A DNA stretch of 64,000 nt from Pontibaca methylaminivorans (GCF_900156525.1 NZ_FTPS01000003.1:1-64000); one strand, 5' to 3'. Shown: positions 1 through 10,330, counted from the first letter of the stretch. Notes: generated by a model from the sequence alone, not told the origin. Numbers and translations are program-made.

Positions 1-188
<188 letters not shown>

Positions 189-1082
189 TTACTGTGCCGC
201 CTTGGGAACGATCACGGTGTCCTGGATATAGCGCAGCAGGTCGTCGCGCAGATCGTCCCGCGCCAGAGCAAAGGCCACCGTCGCCTGCAGGAAGCCCGCC
301 TTGGAGCCGCAGTCGAAACGCTCGCCTTCGAAGCGGTAGCCATGCACCGGATTGCCGGCGCTGATGTCGGCGGCGATGGCGTCAGTCAACTGGATTTCGC
401 CGCCCGCACCGGCCTCGATCCGCTCGAGATTGCGCAGGATCGAAGGCGTCAGGATATAGCGCCCGATCACGGCAAGGTTCGAGGGCGCCTCGGCCGGCTT
501 CGGCTTTTCCACCATGCCGCGCACGGAAAGCACCCGGTCGCGTTCGCCGTTCACGTCGAGGATTCCATAGGACGACACCTGGTCGTGCGGAACCTCCATC
601 GCCGCGACCATGTTGCCGCCGGTCTCGGCATGGGCCTCGACCATCTGCTGCAGGCAGGGGCGCCCGGCGGCGATCACGTCGTCGGGCAGGATCACGGCGA
701 AGGGCTCGTCGGCGATCAGGCGCCGCGCGCACCAGACCGCATGACCAAGCCCATGCGCCCGGTGCTGGCGCAGATAGGCCACCTCGCCGCTTTCCATATA
801 GGTGGATTTCAGCACCTTCAGGAGCTCGTCCTTGCCCTTTTCCTCGAGCTCCCTTTCCAGCATCGGCGCATGATCGAAATAGTTTTCGAGCGCCGATTTC
901 CCGCGCGAGGTGACGAAGATGAAATCGGTGATGCCGGCGGCGCGCGCCTCGTCGATCGCATATTGCACGAGCGGACGGTCAACCAGGGTCATGATTTCCT
1001 TGGGAACGGATTTGGTCGCCGGCAGGAAACGGGTGCCGAGCCCTGCCACAGGGAAAATCGCCTTGGTGACCTTGTCGTGCAT
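189..1082 (-). CDS. galU: UTP--glucose-1-phosphate uridylyltransferase
   Basis: 297 aa, the usual GalU length. It makes UDP-glucose from UTP and glucose-1-phosphate for cell-envelope polysaccharides. The N-terminal nucleotidyltransferase signature FPVAGLGTRFLPATKSVPKE (about residues 11-30) and the later VEKPKP and RYIL segments are diagnostic. The ATG at 1082 has a purine-rich AAGAGG about 9 nt upstream. It lies 135 bp after the glycosyltransferase gene and just before galE, in a minus-strand polysaccharide gene run. Confidence 0.95.
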   Translation of the reverse strand: MHDKVTKAIFPVAGLGTRFLPATKSVPKEIMTLVDRPLVQYAIDEARAAGITDFIFVTSRGKSALENYFDHAPMLERELEEKGKDELLKVLKSTYMESGEVAYLRQHRAHGLGHAVWCARRLIADEPFAVILPDDVIAAGRPCLQQMVEAHAETGGNMVAAMEVPHDQVSSYGILDVNGERDRVLSVRGMVEKPKPAEAPSNLAVIGRYILTPSILRNLERIEAGAGGEIQLTDAIAADISAGNPVHGYRFEGERFDCGSKAGFLQATVAFALARDDLRDDLLRYIQDTVIVPKAAQ

Positions 1083-1217
1083 GATTGAAAACCTCTTGAT
1101 CCAAATATCGGCCGGCGTGAAATTCGCGTGCCCTTGAAAGCGGCGCCCGGTATGCGGGCAGGGCGGACCCGTCCTTGCCGGCGCTCCACTCGATCATTCA
1201 GGGCCTTGCCGAGCCTG

Positions 1218-2510
1218 TCAATCAGGCCCGGCGGATTCGAGGCATAATTCCGCCGCCGACCGTGCCGCTGTAATCCGTTCCCGTTCCGCCTCGATGCGGC
1301 GCGAGGGGCGCCAGAACGCCAGCAGGGGCTGGCTGCGGTCGCTTTTCCCGAACAGGCCGCCGCGCTGCTCCCAATGTGTGTCGCGCCATTCCATGCGATG
1401 AAAAAACGCACTCGGCGAGAGGCTGAGCAGGGTCACGTTGGTGCCGCCCTCGGCAAGCGCGCGGGCCTTCGCCCGGAGCGCCCCGAGCCGCCACGAAGGC
1501 CCTGCAAGAAACCTGTCGCCCGGCCCGGACAGGGGCACAAAGCGGGAAAAATCGCGTGCAGGCGGCGGCAGGGAAACAAGGGGCTGTGCGCGCCGCGTCA
1601 GCCCTTCGGCAAATCCGGCCTCGAGCGAGGCGAGCAGGCGGCGCATGTCCGCGGGTTCGATCCCGCCGGCGATCAGGTGGCGGATGGCACGGGCGCGTTC
1701 CCCGGCCTGCACCCGCCGCCACGCGGCATCGAGCCGGTCCGGGGCATGGGCGCTCAGGAACACGGCCCAGCTTGCGCCGATCTCGTGCAGGTCGCGCGGC
1801 ACCCGGTCGGCGCGGCGCAAGCGGCTTGCGGCAAAGCCGTGATGCACCTGCGCAAGCGGCACGATGGCGCTGACCAGGCCGCGCCGGCCCATGCGCAGGT
1901 TCAAGTCGGTTTCATCAAGAAAGAACCGATAGCGCGGGTCGAAACCGCCAAGCCCGGCGATGACCGTGCGCCGGAACGCCATGTTGGTACCTTCAAGCTT
2001 GATCGCGCGCTCCCGCGTCGGGGTGAGCGCCACCGGATGCGGGCCGCGCAGCCGGATCGGGGCCGTGCGCCCGCAATGATCGACCGAACGCGCGCGGGAC
2101 TGGAACGAGATGCCGTTGCGGCCCCGCACATAGCCACCCGCCGCCGCCACCGCGGAGTCGGAAAACGCCGCCGCGAGATGATGCAGCCAGGCCGGCTCGG
2201 GCACGGCGTCGTCGTCGATGAAGGCGACGATATCCCCGGCGGCGGCGGTGATGCCGAGATTGCGGGCACGCGATATGTTCGCCTCGTCGAAGCCGGTTAC
2301 ATGAAGGCCGGCGGCAAAGGGCAGGCGGGCGAGCGCCGCGCGCCCCGGCGTGTCGGCGACCACGATGATCTCGTAGGGGTCGTGGATCTGGCGGGCGAGC
2401 CCGGTCAGGCAGCGGCACAGCGCCTGCGGCCGGCCGTGGCTGACCACCACGACGCTGACGCTGACACCGGCCCGGGCCGGAGCCGGAGCCGCGCCCGGCG
2501 TGGGGATCAT
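1218..2510 (-). CDS. Family 2 glycosyltransferase with a C-terminal extension
   Basis: 430 aa from the ATG at 2510, which overlaps the kdsB stop (ATGA), the reason for choosing this start. Residues about 15-230 form a GT-A (GT2) domain: VSVVVVSHGRP at the start, then FIDDDAVPEP as the DXD-like nucleotide-sugar/metal site and later FLDETDLNLRMGRRG. The remaining 180 residues contain FSRFVPLSGPGDRFLAGP and match no domain I know; the very end is rich in Arg and Glu. It probably transfers a sugar to a lipopolysaccharide or capsule acceptor. Substrate unknown. The neighbours kdsB, galU and galE support an envelope-glycan role. Confidence 0.85.
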   Translation of the reverse strand: MIPTPGAAPAPARAGVSVSVVVVSHGRPQALCRCLTGLARQIHDPYEIIVVADTPGRAALARLPFAAGLHVTGFDEANISRARNLGITAAAGDIVAFIDDDAVPEPAWLHHLAAAFSDSAVAAAGGYVRGRNGISFQSRARSVDHCGRTAPIRLRGPHPVALTPTRERAIKLEGTNMAFRRTVIAGLGGFDPRYRFFLDETDLNLRMGRRGLVSAIVPLAQVHHGFAASRLRRADRVPRDLHEIGASWAVFLSAHAPDRLDAAWRRVQAGERARAIRHLIAGGIEPADMRRLLASLEAGFAEGLTRRAQPLVSLPPPARDFSRFVPLSGPGDRFLAGPSWRLGALRAKARALAEGGTNVTLLSLSPSAFFHRMEWRDTHWEQRGGLFGKSDRSQPLLAFWRPSRRIEAERERITAARSAAELCLESAGPD

Positions 2511-3310
2511 TTCATCTTCATGTCGGCCAGCATGGCCTCGATGCGGGGAATATCCTCGGGGTTGTTCAGCTCCCAGAACTGGCGCCCGCGCGATTCGACC
2601 TCGACGCAAAGCACCTTGCGGCCCTGTTCGAGAAAGCGCAGCTGTTCGAGCCCCTCCAGCAGTTCAAGCCGCCCGGTCGGCCAGCGGGGATAGGCGGCGA
2701 GCGCCGCCGCGCGATAGGCATAGACGCCCACGTGATGAAAGACGGCGGTCTGTTCGGCGTCGCTCTGGGGCGCGGCAGCGGTGTAGGGGATCACTTCCTT
2801 GCTGAAATAAAGCGCTTGCCGGTCGGCGCCGAACACGGCCGTCGTGCCGCCGACCCGGCCCGCGCGGCGATCGGCCAGCAGCGCGCCGAGCATGTGCCCG
2901 TCGCAGCGCAGCACCGGAGTCGCGATTTCGGCCTCGGGCGCGTTGCGCAGCCCGGCAATCAGATCCTCGACGAACCAGCTCGGGGTGAGCGGCGCATCCC
3001 CCTGAAGGTTCACCACGAAATCGAAGTCGCCGCCAAGCGTTGCATGGGCCTCGGCGCAGCGTTCGGTGCCGTTCGCGCAATCGCGCGAGGTCATCACCAC
3101 CTCGGCGCCGAATTCCTGCGCCGCCTCGCGGATGCGATCGTCATCGGTGGCAACCACCACGCGTTCGATCCCCTCGACGGCGCGGGCCGCATTCCACGAG
3201 CGTTCGATCAGGCTTTTCGTGGTGCCGCTGGCACCGCGCAGCCGCGCAAGCGGCTTGCCGGGAAAGCGGCTCGAGGCATAGCGGGCGGGAATGACGACAA
3301 GAACGGCCAT
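2507..3310 (-). CDS. kdsB: 3-deoxy-manno-octulosonate cytidylyltransferase (CMP-KDO synthetase)
   Basis: 267 aa. It activates KDO as CMP-KDO for LPS inner core or capsule. The N-terminus VVIPARYASSRFPGKPL is the KdsB signature, and the protein carries VVATDDDRI, NLQGD and HVGVYAYR segments expected of the family. The ATG at 3310 shares one base with the cysQ stop (TGATG), and the stop overlaps the next glycosyltransferase start, so the three genes form a tight translationally coupled unit. The open frame continues 51 codons upstream but that part overlaps cysQ and is not coding. Confidence 0.95.
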   Translation of the reverse strand: MAVLVVIPARYASSRFPGKPLARLRGASGTTKSLIERSWNAARAVEGIERVVVATDDDRIREAAQEFGAEVVMTSRDCANGTERCAEAHATLGGDFDFVVNLQGDAPLTPSWFVEDLIAGLRNAPEAEIATPVLRCDGHMLGALLADRRAGRVGGTTAVFGADRQALYFSKEVIPYTAAAPQSDAEQTAVFHHVGVYAYRAAALAAYPRWPTGRLELLEGLEQLRFLEQGRKVLCVEVESRGRQFWELNNPEDIPRIEAMLADMKMK

Positions 3311-4107
3311 CAGCTTTCCTCCAGTCGGACCGAGGGGGCACAGGCGATGAAGAACGGGTTGGCGAAACCGTCCTTGCCATAGGACAGCGGCGCAAGATCG
3401 TCGAACCGCAGAACCTGCCCGCCTGCACCGGCAAGGACGGCATGACCCGCGGCCGTGTCCCATTCCATGGTGCGCCCGAGACGGGGATAAAGATCGGCCT
3501 CGCCACTGGCCACAAGGCAGAATTTCAGCGAGGAACCGGCGCTTTTCACGTCACCGACCTCGTAGCGGGCGATATAGGCGTCGGTTTCGGCATCGCGGTG
3601 CGATTTGCTGGCGACGACGCGCAGCGCGGCGTTGTCGGCCTGCGCCACGCGCAGCGGTGTAGTGGCGCCGATTTGCTCGGGGTCGAAGGGGCCGGTTTCC
3701 TCGACCGAACTGCCATCGGCAAGGGTCAGGAACATGCGCCTGCGCGCCGGCGCATAGACCACCCCGCGCCGGGGCGTGCCGCCTTCGACCCAGGCGATAT
3801 TCACCGTGAAATCGCCGCGCCGCCTGACGAATTCCTTGGTGCCGTCCAATGGATCGACGATGAAGAACGTATCCCCGCTGTGCCGGTGCGAGGCGGCCTG
3901 TTCCTCGGTCACCAGCGCCACATCGGGAAAGGCGTCGCGCAGCCCGGCGGAAATCAGCCGGTCGGCGGATTCATCCGCTTCGGTCACCGGGCTTTCGTCG
4001 GATTTGGTCCGGACCTCGAAATCGTCCGAGTTGTAAATCTCCATGATCCGCTCTCCGGCCTGGATGGCGAGCTTTCGAATCACATGAAGAAGGCGTTCCT
4101 GATCCAC
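3310..4107 (-). CDS. cysQ: 3'(2'),5'-bisphosphate nucleotidase CysQ
   Basis: 265 aa from a GTG at 4107 preceded by AGGAACGGAG. An in-frame extension to 4233 exists but has no better ribosome binding site and would exceed the family length (about 250-270 aa). This Mg-dependent phosphatase of the inositol monophosphatase superfamily hydrolyses PAP to AMP during sulfate assimilation. The metal-binding motif DPLDGTKEF and the C-terminal WDTAAGHAVL motif are both present, with VTEADESAD near the N-terminus. It is first in a coupled run with kdsB. Start uncertain, function sure. Confidence 0.9.
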   Translation of the reverse strand: MDQERLLHVIRKLAIQAGERIMEIYNSDDFEVRTKSDESPVTEADESADRLISAGLRDAFPDVALVTEEQAASHRHSGDTFFIVDPLDGTKEFVRRRGDFTVNIAWVEGGTPRRGVVYAPARRRMFLTLADGSSVEETGPFDPEQIGATTPLRVAQADNAALRVVASKSHRDAETDAYIARYEVGDVKSAGSSLKFCLVASGEADLYPRLGRTMEWDTAAGHAVLAGAGGQVLRFDDLAPLSYGKDGFANPFFIACAPSVRLEES

Positions 4108-4247
4108 GGCGGACTCCGTTCCTGCTGGCAGGTCCGCTGGGCGAGATTGCATTCGGACCTGCCGCCTTTTATGCTTTGCCAACGGCAGAACGACAAGATG
4201 CGGGCAGAGTTCCCCGGTCTCGGGTGCCGGCACACGGGATCGGCACC

Positions 4248-5069
4248 ATGTTTCACACGGGACAGCGACGGGGCAGGCTTGCAGGCGCGTTTCACCTGCT
4301 CGAGCTGATCTATCACTCGGCGGTGCGCAATATCCGCCGCCGTCACAACAACGCCTTCATCGCCATCGGCGTCAACATCCTGCAATCGGTGGTGTTCGTG
4401 ATGGTGTTCTACGCGATGTTCGTGGTGCTCGGCATCCGCTCGACGGCGCTGCGCGGCGATTTCCTGCTGTATATCATGTCGGGCATCTTCCTGTTCATGT
4501 GCCACGTCAAGGCCGTGGGTGCGGTCACCGGCGCCGAGGGGCCGGCCAGCGCGATCATGAAACACGCGCCGATGAATACGGTCATTTCCGTGTCTTCGGC
4601 GGCGCTGGCCTGTCTTTACGTGCAGATCCTGTCGATGGCGGTGATCCTGTTCGTCTATCACGTCGCCTTTACCCCGATCACCATCGACGATCCCGTTGGC
4701 GCGGTCGGCATGGTGCTGCTCGGCTGGTTCACGGGCTGTTCGGTCGGGCTGATCTTCTATGCGCTGAAGCCCTGGTTTCCGACCTTCGTAAGCGTCGCGA
4801 CCATGGCCTATCAGCGGGCGAGCATGATCGTGTCGGGCAAGATGTTCCTCGCCAACTCGCTGCCGGCCTTCATGCTGGCGCTGTTCGACTGGAATCCGCT
4901 GTTCCACTGCATCGACCAGGCGCGCGGATTCGTGTTCCTGAACTACACGCCGCTGTTCACAAGCTGGAAATATGCCCTCTGGGTCGGCATCGCGCTGACG
5001 ATGATCGGCCTGATGGGCGAATTCCACACCCGCCGCCGCGCCTCGATCAGCTGGAGCGCGCGGCAGTAG
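4248..5069 (+). CDS. ABC-2 type transporter permease (polysaccharide-export type)
   Basis: 273 aa from the ATG at 4248; an in-frame start 24 codons upstream is possible. About six hydrophobic membrane segments are visible (for example around IAIGVNILQSVVFVMVFY and VGIALTMIGLMG). The layout, a cytoplasmic N-terminus then six helices, is that of KpsM/Wzm-like ABC-2 permeases that export capsule or O-polysaccharide. No ATP-binding subunit lies beside it, so its partner must be elsewhere. It is divergent from cysQ-kdsB-glycosyltransferase, which fits an envelope-glycan role, but this is inference. Confidence 0.8.
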   Translation: MFHTGQRRGRLAGAFHLLELIYHSAVRNIRRRHNNAFIAIGVNILQSVVFVMVFYAMFVVLGIRSTALRGDFLLYIMSGIFLFMCHVKAVGAVTGAEGPASAIMKHAPMNTVISVSSAALACLYVQILSMAVILFVYHVAFTPITIDDPVGAVGMVLLGWFTGCSVGLIFYALKPWFPTFVSVATMAYQRASMIVSGKMFLANSLPAFMLALFDWNPLFHCIDQARGFVFLNYTPLFTSWKYALWVGIALTMIGLMGEFHTRRRASISWSARQ

Positions 5070-5111
5070 GGCGGGACGGGGCGCGCCCGCAGGCGCACCC
5101 GCCGCCCCGGA

Positions 5112-5942
5112 TCAGGTCCAGAGCGCCTCGGCATGGAAGGCGATGTGGTCTTCCATGAAGGACGAGACGAAGAAATAGCTGTGATCGTACCCCGGCTGCA
5201 TGCGGAACGCGGCCTGCTGGCGGCGCGCGGCGATCGCTTCGGCTAGGGTTTCGGGGCGCAGCAGCTCGATGAACTGGTCATTGGTGCCGGTGTCGATCAG
5301 CATCGGGCCGTCAAAGCCCTTTTCGCGCATCAGAAGCGAGGCGTCGTGGCGCGCCCACTTGCTTTCATCGGCGCCCAGATAGCCGGAAAGCTGCTTGCGC
5401 CCCCAGTCCGAACTGGCCGGGTTGCAGATCGGCGAGAAGGCCGAAACCGAACGGTAGCGTTCGGGCAGGTTCATCGCCAGCGTCAGCGCCCCGTGCCCGC
5501 CCATGGAATGGCCGGTGATCGACTGCCGCTCGGCGTCGATGGCGAAATTCCGGGCCAGAAGCGCGGGCAGTTCCTCGGCGACGTAATCCCACATCCGGAA
5601 ATGCGGCTTCCACGGATCTTCGGTTGCGTTGACGTAAAACCCCGCGCCCTGGCCCATGTCGAAGGCATCGTCATTGGCGATGCCCTCGCCGCGCGGCGAG
5701 GTGTCGGGAAAGACCAGCGCGATGCCGTGCTCGGCGGCCCAGCCCTGCGCGGCGGCCTTGGTCATGGCGTTTTCATGGGTGCATGTGAGCCCGGACAGAT
5801 ACCAGAGCAGCGGCACATTCTCGTCCCGGGCCTCTTCGGGCAGGAAAAGGCCGAAGGTCATGTCGCACCGGCAACTGTCGGACTTGTGGCGATAGACGCC
5901 CTGGACACCGCCGAAACAGGCATTTTCAGAGATGGTTTCCAC
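5112..5942 (-). CDS. fghA: S-formylglutathione hydrolase
   Basis: 276 aa, starting at a GTG with AGGAG eight bases upstream. It is an esterase D family alpha/beta hydrolase. The nucleophile elbow GHSMGGHGAL holds the catalytic Ser; the acid Asp is likely in LIDTGTNDQF and the His in GYDHSYFF. It releases formate and glutathione from S-formylglutathione, the last step of glutathione-dependent formaldehyde oxidation. The enzyme that makes its substrate is encoded 2 kb upstream on the same strand (7802-8929), with mbfA and a NYN gene between. Confidence 0.95.
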   Translation of the reverse strand: METISENACFGGVQGVYRHKSDSCRCDMTFGLFLPEEARDENVPLLWYLSGLTCTHENAMTKAAAQGWAAEHGIALVFPDTSPRGEGIANDDAFDMGQGAGFYVNATEDPWKPHFRMWDYVAEELPALLARNFAIDAERQSITGHSMGGHGALTLAMNLPERYRSVSAFSPICNPASSDWGRKQLSGYLGADESKWARHDASLLMREKGFDGPMLIDTGTNDQFIELLRPETLAEAIAARRQQAAFRMQPGYDHSYFFVSSFMEDHIAFHAEALWT

Positions 5943-6017
5943 CTTTTCACTCCTCTTGTTTCCGCTTGATCGCCGCCATGGCTACAGGCTGGGGGCGTTC
6001 AGGTCCAGTCCGGGGCC

Positions 6018-6992
6018 TCAGCCGCTGCCGATCAGGATGCCCGCCGCCAGCACCAGCGCACCCCCGAGCACCACCTGGAACGCGGCCCGGAAGAACGGGG
6101 TTTCCATATAGCGCCGCTGGATCCAGGCGATGGCCCAGAGTTCGACAAAGACGATGACAAAGGCCAGCGTGGTCGCGGTCCAGAAATCGGTAATGAGATA
6201 GGGCAGGGCGTGCCCCATGCCGCCAAGCGTGGTCATGATGCCCGAAGCAAGCCCGCGCTTCACCGGAGAGCCGCGGCCGGAGATTTCCCCGTCGTCCGAG
6301 GCCGCTTCGGTAAAGCCCATGGAAATCCCGGCCCCGACCGAGGCAGCAATCCCGATCAGCAGCGTGGTCTGCGTGTCATGGGTCGCGAAAGCGGTGGCAA
6401 AGATCGGCGCAAGGGTCGAGACCGAGCCATCCATCAGCCCGGCAAGCCCCGGCTGCACCCAGGTCAGGACGAACTGGCGATGCGCGGCGGCGTCTTCCTG
6501 TGCGCGGGCGTCTCCGACCAGGTGCGCCTCGGCCAGATCACCGGCCAGTGTCTGATGGCGCGCCTCGGCCGCGGCCAGATCACCGAGCAGGCGCCGCGTC
6601 TCGGCATCGCCTGTCCGCCGGACCGCGGCAAGGTAGAACTGTTCGGCATCATGTTCCATCAATGCCGCTTCGGCGCGGATGCGGTCGAGCCCGAGATTCT
6701 GAATCAGCCAGACCGGGCGGCGGTTGTAATAGCCCGCCACATGTTCGCGCCGCAGCAGGGGGATCGTGGATCCGAACCGCGCCTCGTGCAGGGCGATCAG
6801 TTGCGCGCGATGGGCGTCTTCCTCTTCGGCCATGGCCTCGAACATGCGCGCGCTGGCCGGATAGTCGCCACGCAGGCGTTCGGCATAGCTGCGGTAGATG
6901 CGCGCGTCGTCCTCCTCGGACGAGATGGCAAGGGCGAGGATTTCCTGTTCGGTCAGGTCGCGGAAACGTTTGCGTTGCGGAAGAAAGCGCAT
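6018..6992 (-). CDS. mbfA: Membrane-bound ferritin MbfA (ferritin-like domain fused to VIT1-type transporter)
   Basis: 324 aa. The N-terminal half (about residues 15-165) is a ferritin-like four-helix domain with the di-iron ligands expected in SSEEDDARIY, AEEEDAHR and EHDAEQFY. The C-terminal half (about 175-324) is a VIT1/CCC1 domain with QPGLAGLMDGSVSTLAP and four or five membrane helices. In rhizobial and related bacteria MbfA exports iron and protects against iron and peroxide stress, and it is repressed by Irr. A 23-bp palindrome matching the Irr box sits 11 bases upstream of the ATG, which supports both identity and regulation. Confidence 0.93.
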   Translation of the reverse strand: MRFLPQRKRFRDLTEQEILALAISSEEDDARIYRSYAERLRGDYPASARMFEAMAEEEDAHRAQLIALHEARFGSTIPLLRREHVAGYYNRRPVWLIQNLGLDRIRAEAALMEHDAEQFYLAAVRRTGDAETRRLLGDLAAAEARHQTLAGDLAEAHLVGDARAQEDAAAHRQFVLTWVQPGLAGLMDGSVSTLAPIFATAFATHDTQTTLLIGIAASVGAGISMGFTEAASDDGEISGRGSPVKRGLASGIMTTLGGMGHALPYLITDFWTATTLAFVIVFVELWAIAWIQRRYMETPFFRAAFQVVLGGALVLAAGILIGSG

Positions 6993-7002
6993 CGGATGCC
7001 CC

Positions 7003-7025
7003 TAGTTTAGAATTATTCCAAACTA
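7003..7025 (-). promoter_or_regulatory. Irr-type iron control element before mbfA
   Basis: On the minus strand the site reads TTTGGAATAATTCTAAA (7006-7022), which fits the iron-control-element/Irr consensus TTTAGAA-N3-TTCTAAA with one change, and the symmetry extends to TAG...CTA at 7003 and 7025. It is 11-33 bases upstream of the mbfA start. Binding of Irr here under low iron should repress mbfA. No other copy was seen in the window. Confidence 0.8.
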
Positions 7026-7090
7026 CAGGGCTGCCCCCGCCGGTGCAAGCCGCCATCACGGCCTTCGGGCGGCGGCAGGGGGCCGGCTTC

Positions 7091-7801
7091 TCAGTCGATC
7101 CGGCGCACGAGGATCTGGTTTCCCTCGCCCCGGCGGGTCTCGAAGCGCTTGAGCGCGGCGACAAGGTCGCTCAGCTTGCGCTTGCCGAAGCTGCGCGTGT
7201 CGAAATCGGGGTTCGCGGCGGTGATGAACTGGCCGAGCTTGCCCAGCGCATACCAGTCGTCATCCTGGTCGATCGCGTCCATCGCCTTCAGGATCAGGTC
7301 GCGCGCCTCCGCTAGCGGCCGGCTGGCGGAGGAACGTTCCGGTGCCGTGTCGTCCTCTTCGCGGTCACCGAGGTTTTCAAGGTATATGAACCGTTTGCAC
7401 GCCTTGACGAAGGCCGAGGGCGTCTTCTGCATGCCCATGCCGAACACGTCTATTCCCTGTTCGCGGATGCGGCTTGCGAGGCGGGTGAAATCGCTGTCGG
7501 AACTGATCAGCACGAAGCCGTCGAACCGCCCCGTGTGCATGAGATCCATCGCGTCGATCACCAGAGCGATGTCGCTGGCGTTCTTGCCCACGGTATTCGC
7601 CGGCTGGTGGTGCGGGACCAGCCCGAAATCGGCCTGGACCCGCGACCAGCCCGCCATCTGCGAGCTGGAGAAATCGCCATAGCAGCGCCGCACCGATGCC
7701 TCGCCCAGCGAGGCGATCTCGTCGAAGATCGCTTTCGCATATTTGGGCGAGGTGTTGTCGGCGTCGATCAGGATGGCGAGATGGGTGCTCTCGGCCGCCA
7801 T
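7091..7801 (-). CDS. NYN (LabA/DUF88) domain protein with C-terminal OST-HTH/LOTUS domain
   Basis: 236 aa. The PIN-like NYN nuclease domain covers about residues 5-150, with acidic residues in LIDADNTSP, KNASDIALVIDAMD and LISSDSDFTRLA, the pattern of a metal-dependent RNase site. Residues about 165-235 look like an OST-HTH/LOTUS domain. The ATG directly abuts the stop of the formaldehyde dehydrogenase gene (7802), with no spacer, so they are almost surely co-transcribed. The family (LabA, MARF1-like) is thought to act on RNA; the substrate here is unknown. Confidence 0.88.
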   Translation of the reverse strand: MAAESTHLAILIDADNTSPKYAKAIFDEIASLGEASVRRCYGDFSSSQMAGWSRVQADFGLVPHHQPANTVGKNASDIALVIDAMDLMHTGRFDGFVLISSDSDFTRLASRIREQGIDVFGMGMQKTPSAFVKACKRFIYLENLGDREEDDTAPERSSASRPLAEARDLILKAMDAIDQDDDWYALGKLGQFITAANPDFDTRSFGKRKLSDLVAALKRFETRRGEGNQILVRRID

Positions 7802-8929
<1,128 letters not shown>

Positions 8930-9097
8930 ATCGGTCTCCTTCTCTAGAATGCGGGGGGAGCATGCGTCAATCAAGGCGATGTTTCAACTCTGCAATGTTG
9001 CGCCCTCCGCTCCGGGCGGGGTTGCGGGGGGCGGCGGCTTGACCGTGGCCGTGATCGGCAATAGGCGCAGGGCGCGGCCACAGCAGGAGCCCGTGAT

Positions 9098-9979
9098 ATG
9101 CCCGTATTCACTGCCCTTACCACATTGCCCGACGAGGCCCGGGCGGCGGCGCTCGGCACCGCCATGGAGCGGATGGAGCCGGTCCCGGTCGGCGTCGGCG
9201 TTTTCGAGCTCGAGGACGGCTCCGGCCTCTGGGAGGTCGGCGGCTATTTCGAGGCAGAGCCCGACGCGGTGGCGCTGGCGCTGCTCGCGGCGGCGTTCGA
9301 GGCGCGCCCCTTCACGGTTTCGGAACTGCCCGAAACCGATTGGGTCGCCCATGTGCGTCGTGAACTGGCGCCGGTGCGGGCCGGGCGCTTCTGGGTGCAC
9401 GGAAGCCATGACGCCGGCCGCGAACCCGAGGGTTGCGTGCCGCTGCGGATCGAGGCGGCGATGGCCTTCGGCACCGGCCACCACGGCACGACGCTCGGCT
9501 GTCTGCTGATGCTTGAACAACTGGCTGCCGGGGCGGATGCACCCGATCCCCGGCGCATCATTGATGTGGGCAGCGGCACCGCGGTGCTGGCGATGGCGGC
9601 GGCGCATCTCTGGGAAGGCGCCGCGATCATCGCCTCCGACATCGACCCGGTGGCGGTCGAGGTCGCGCGGGCCAATCTGGAGGTGAACGGGCTTTCGGGG
9701 CGGATCGCCTGTGTCGAGGCGGCGGGGCTTGCCCATCCCGAGCTTGCCGCTCTTGCGCCTTTTGACCTGATCCTTGCCAATATCCTCAAGGGGCCGCTGC
9801 TGGCGCTGGCGCCGGATTTCGCCGCGAGCCTCGCCCCCGGCGGTCATGCGATCCTGTCGGGCATCCTGACCGAACAGGCCGCCGGTGTGGCGCAGGGCTA
9901 TGCGCAGGCCGGCTTTGCCGAGCTTTCGCGCATGGATCTGGGCGACTGGACCACGCTGCTTCTGCGGCGGAGCGGTTGA
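9098..9979 (+). CDS. prmA: Ribosomal protein L11 methyltransferase
   Basis: 293 aa, family length. It methylates L11 using S-adenosylmethionine. The SAM-binding motif I VGSGTAVLAMAAA, the motif FGTGHHGTT just before it, and the motif IV ILANILKGPL are the PrmA pattern. The N-terminal 110 residues are the L11-recognition domain. The ATG follows CAGGAGCCCGTGAT. Divergent from frmA, and convergent with the DUF1127 gene. Confidence 0.95.
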   Translation: MPVFTALTTLPDEARAAALGTAMERMEPVPVGVGVFELEDGSGLWEVGGYFEAEPDAVALALLAAAFEARPFTVSELPETDWVAHVRRELAPVRAGRFWVHGSHDAGREPEGCVPLRIEAAMAFGTGHHGTTLGCLLMLEQLAAGADAPDPRRIIDVGSGTAVLAMAAAHLWEGAAIIASDIDPVAVEVARANLEVNGLSGRIACVEAAGLAHPELAALAPFDLILANILKGPLLALAPDFAASLAPGGHAILSGILTEQAAGVAQGYAQAGFAELSRMDLGDWTTLLLRRSG

Positions 9980-10025
9980 CCGGAGGGCACGCCCGGATCC
10001 GTTGTGGCACCGGTGATCCGAAGCG

Positions 10026-10063
10026 ACAAAAGAAACGCCGCGCGAGTGCTGCCCGCGCGGCGT
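10026..10063 (-). terminator. Rho-independent terminator of the DUF1127 gene
   Basis: On the minus strand a stem of ACGCCGCGCG with CGCGCGGCGT (10035-10063) is followed by TTTCTTTTG. It is about 43 bases after the DUF1127 stop and may also end prmA transcription less efficiently. Confidence 0.7.
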
Positions 10064-10105
10064 CAATGGATCCGGTCGATCATGTGCCCGGATGGCCCCC
10101 GGCGT

Positions 10106-10324
10106 TCAGCGCCGATGCTTGCCGGCGGCGATCAGTTCGATATCGCCGCGGACAAGGCCGATATCCTCGAGCTGACGGTCCGACAGCCGGCCAAGCGCCT
10201 TGCGCGCGCTGCGGCCGTCGTTCCAGGAGGCGATCCCGGCATGAACTGCGGTGAACATTGCGCCGGCCCGGCCAAGAAAACCAGGCGCGCCGTAATTGGT
10301 GCGTGTCGTATCGAAAGCGGCCAT
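10106..10324 (-). CDS. DUF1127 domain protein
   Basis: 72 aa from the second ATG (10324). AAGGAG ends directly against the first ATG at 10330, so the second, six bases from AGGAG, is the better start. The C-terminal 40 residues (RSARKALGRLSDRQLEDIGL followed by an acidic stretch) are the DUF1127 motif found in many short alphaproteobacterial proteins, some of which are linked to RNA-binding and stress responses. The specific role is unknown. It has its own terminator and lies alone on the minus strand. Confidence 0.88.
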   Translation of the reverse strand: MAAFDTTRTNYGAPGFLGRAGAMFTAVHAGIASWNDGRSARKALGRLSDRQLEDIGLVRGDIELIAAGKHRR

Positions 10325-10330
10325 ACTCAT

